Source: Pseudoflavonifractor intestinihominis (GTDB lineage Bacteria; Bacillota; Clostridia; Oscillospirales; Oscillospiraceae). Taken from it: DNA of 64,000 nucleotides. Position 1 is the first letter of the stretch. Each line of letters opens with the position of its first letter. Shown here piece by piece: positions 62,887 to 64,000 of the stretch. Under the pieces are notes generated by a model. It was not told where the DNA came from, made no database searches, and worked only from the letters and a program-made list of their open reading frames with translations. The stretch is taken from the NCBI RefSeq assembly GCF_040096055.1, contig NZ_JBBMFK010000022.1, forward strand, positions 3,964 to 67,963. Direction: 5' to 3'. A program made the translations under genes and the position numbers.

Positions 62887-63756
62887 TTAATGAGCCTGGA
62901 ATACAGCTTTTGCAAGGCTTCCGGTCTTAAAGAGGGTAAAACACAGTAAAACCGTATAGCCCACACAGCTCCAAATCGCCATAATCACATCTTCCTCGGT
63001 AGCGATGTCCTGTACCAGTACAGCATAAATCGCCACACAGACAATGATGAGAAATGCCTGGAATCCCAGCGCCAACAGGGAGCGCAGATAGTTCTGGCCC
63101 ATGCCGCCCCATTCCTTGCCCATCATGGCAGCCATAGGGATGGGCGCAACGGATGTCACAAGGTAAATTTCAATCATACGGCCATAAATCACGATGAAGA
63201 TGCAGATATACAGCGCCCACATGGTAACGCCGATAAACATACTCTGGAACCAAAGCCCGAACAACGGACCCAAATCCATTTCCATCAGCCGAGGTTCCAT
63301 GTCCGTAAGGACAGAGGAAATATCAATGGCTGCATCCGAAGAAATGATCCCGGATGCCTGTGCCACCACACTCTGCGCCATATCAAACACGCCCATGACG
63401 ATATTCCATGTATTCGTGACAAGGAGTATGGCTGCGGCTGACTTGAACACCCATTTGAAAATCATCCAGGTGTCCACATCATGCAGGTTGTTTTTGTCGG
63501 TAATCATCTGGATCAGTTCCAGCGTCATTACAATCGCCAGAATCACACCGGCGATGGGAACCATGATGGAGTTGGAGAGGCTCTGGATCATGCTGAAAAT
63601 GCCGCCGTTCCAGCCCTGCGGCGTTTGCCCAACCTGCACGGATATATCTCCGACCTGCTGGTTTACAGAATCGAACATCCCGGACAGGTTGCCCATAATG
63701 CCGCCTACAAGCATTTCCTTGAGCCACTCAGTAAGCGCGTCCAGCAGAAAATCCAT
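62887..63756 (-). CDS. VirB6/TrbL-like (CD1112 family) channel protein
   Basis: The 289-residue membrane protein has about six helices (ILAIVMTLELIQMI, AAAILLVTNTWNIVMGVF, TMWALYICIFIVIYG, FQAFLIIVCVAIYAVL), an N-terminal amphipathic helix and the conserved VTSVAPIPMAAM. It forms part of the inner-membrane pore. The start follows AAAGGAGGTCACACTGT. Confidence 0.9.
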   Translation of the reverse strand: MDFLLDALTEWLKEMLVGGIMGNLSGMFDSVNQQVGDISVQVGQTPQGWNGGIFSMIQSLSNSIMVPIAGVILAIVMTLELIQMITDKNNLHDVDTWMIFKWVFKSAAAILLVTNTWNIVMGVFDMAQSVVAQASGIISSDAAIDISSVLTDMEPRLMEMDLGPLFGLWFQSMFIGVTMWALYICIFIVIYGRMIEIYLVTSVAPIPMAAMMGKEWGGMGQNYLRSLLALGFQAFLIIVCVAIYAVLVQDIATEEDVIMAIWSCVGYTVLLCFTLFKTGSLAKAVFQAH

Positions 63757-63775
63757 ACAGTGTGACCTCCTTTCA

Positions 63776-63802
63776 GCCCCTCCCGATTATTACGGGAGGG
63801 GC
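63776..63802 (-). promoter_or_regulatory. hairpin between maff2 and virB6
   Basis: GCCCCTCCCG (63776-63785) pairs perfectly with CGGGAGGGGC (63793-63802), 20 bases before the virB6 start and without a T-tract. It may adjust the ratio of Maff2 to downstream proteins by attenuation or mRNA processing. Confidence 0.6.
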
Positions 63803-63822
63803 AAGGATTTTTCAGGGACAGT

Positions 63823-63930
63823 TTAGACGGCAAACAGGCCGGAAAGCAGAGGTACGAGGATCAGGCCGACCACAGCCACACCAGCGCCCGCCATGAGCTG
63901 CTTCATACCCTGGCTCTTTACTGATGTGCG
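63823..63930 (-). pseudogene. Maff2 family membrane protein, 5' end lost
   Basis: The frame ending at 63823 reads SVKSQGMKQLMAGAGVAVVG then LILVPLLSGLF, the C-terminal helix of Maff2-type proteins, which precede virB6 in these ICEs. Upstream of about 63925 the codons (repeated Leu, then A/T-rich) do not fit the family, and no start with SD is seen. An insertion or deletion has cut the gene. Confidence 0.75.
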
Positions 63931-63967
63931 ATAAAGAAGTAATAGAAGTGTAAAAAATTTTGCCGTT

Positions 63968-64000
63968 CCTATCCGGCACTTGCGCATTGTGTCGGATAGG
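63968..64000. repeat. 12-bp palindrome at the window edge
   Basis: CCTATCCGGCAC (63968-63979) pairs with GTGTCGGATAGG (63989-64000) with one G-U. It lies about 40 bases beyond the maff2 break and could be the end or terminator of an element inserted there. Confidence 0.6.

Overview
The window looks like accessory DNA of a gut Clostridia (Firmicutes; Oscillospiraceae/Lachnospiraceae-like). This is inferred from strong Shine-Dalgarno sites, moderately high GC, and the typical gene stock of Tn1549-like conjugative elements (TnpV, TnpW, DUF3847, DUF3848/3849, DUF4315, DUF4366, CD1845, CD1108, PrgI, VirB6/CD1112, Maff2). No rRNA, tRNA or CRISPR array was seen. Nearly everything belongs to mobile elements nested in one another.

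Layout. (1) 1-2.3 kb holds debris: a frameshifted conjugative-element gene (110-1139), an internally deleted IS1182 transposase (1572-2143) and the first 28 codons of a serine recombinase. (2) About 2303-22747 is read here as one integrative mobilizable element (IME). It sits inside that recombinase gene, because codon 28 is at 2299-2301 and codon 29 resumes at 22747. It carries tnpV, a RhuM operon, tnpW, a large serine recombinase, a CHC2 primase plus D5-type helicase, a hairpin-rich region and a MobA/MobL relaxase. Its cargo is a five-gene, apparently defensive operon (13375-22518): SNF2-like ATPase, membrane protein, type III Mod, membrane protein, type III Res. (3) 23.2-27.8 kb holds two overlapping large serine recombinases, a TnpW-like gene, a long leader with a terminator, and a sigma-like gene whose ribosome binding site is locked in a hairpin. 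(4) 28.2-37.1 kb is a chromosomal-type cargo block. It contains a response regulator broken by one stop codon, DegV, a radical SAM/SPASM enzyme, TetR, XRE regulators, an alpha/beta hydrolase, a cardiolipin-synthase-like PLD protein and an AI-2E-family permease. A 172-bp inverted duplication has copied the tetR promoter and operators so that they also face the hydrolase/PLD/permease operon. (5) 37.2-64 kb is the leftward-transcribed core of a Tn1549-like integrative conjugative element (ICE). In transcription order it encodes Maff2 (5' end broken), VirB6, PrgI, VirB4, an NlpC/P60-type cell wall hydrolase, DUF4315/4366, topoisomerase III, a CHC2/LtrC-like fusion, a 2546-residue methylase/helicase containing an overprinted tnpV, DUF3848/3849, MobC, CD1845, an AbiE system and the relaxase. 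The VirD4-type coupling protein is not in view and probably lies to the right.

How the parts fit. The ICE core supplies a type IV secretion apparatus and DNA processing. The IME has its own relaxase, primase and integrase and probably borrows the ICE's secretion channel. Phage-defence genes ride on both: the Mod/Res/SNF2 operon on the IME and AbiE on the ICE. The most interesting items are the five-gene restriction-like operon with two embedded membrane proteins, the row of hairpins before the MobA/MobL gene, the promoter-copying inverted duplication, the overprinted tnpV and the nested insertion.
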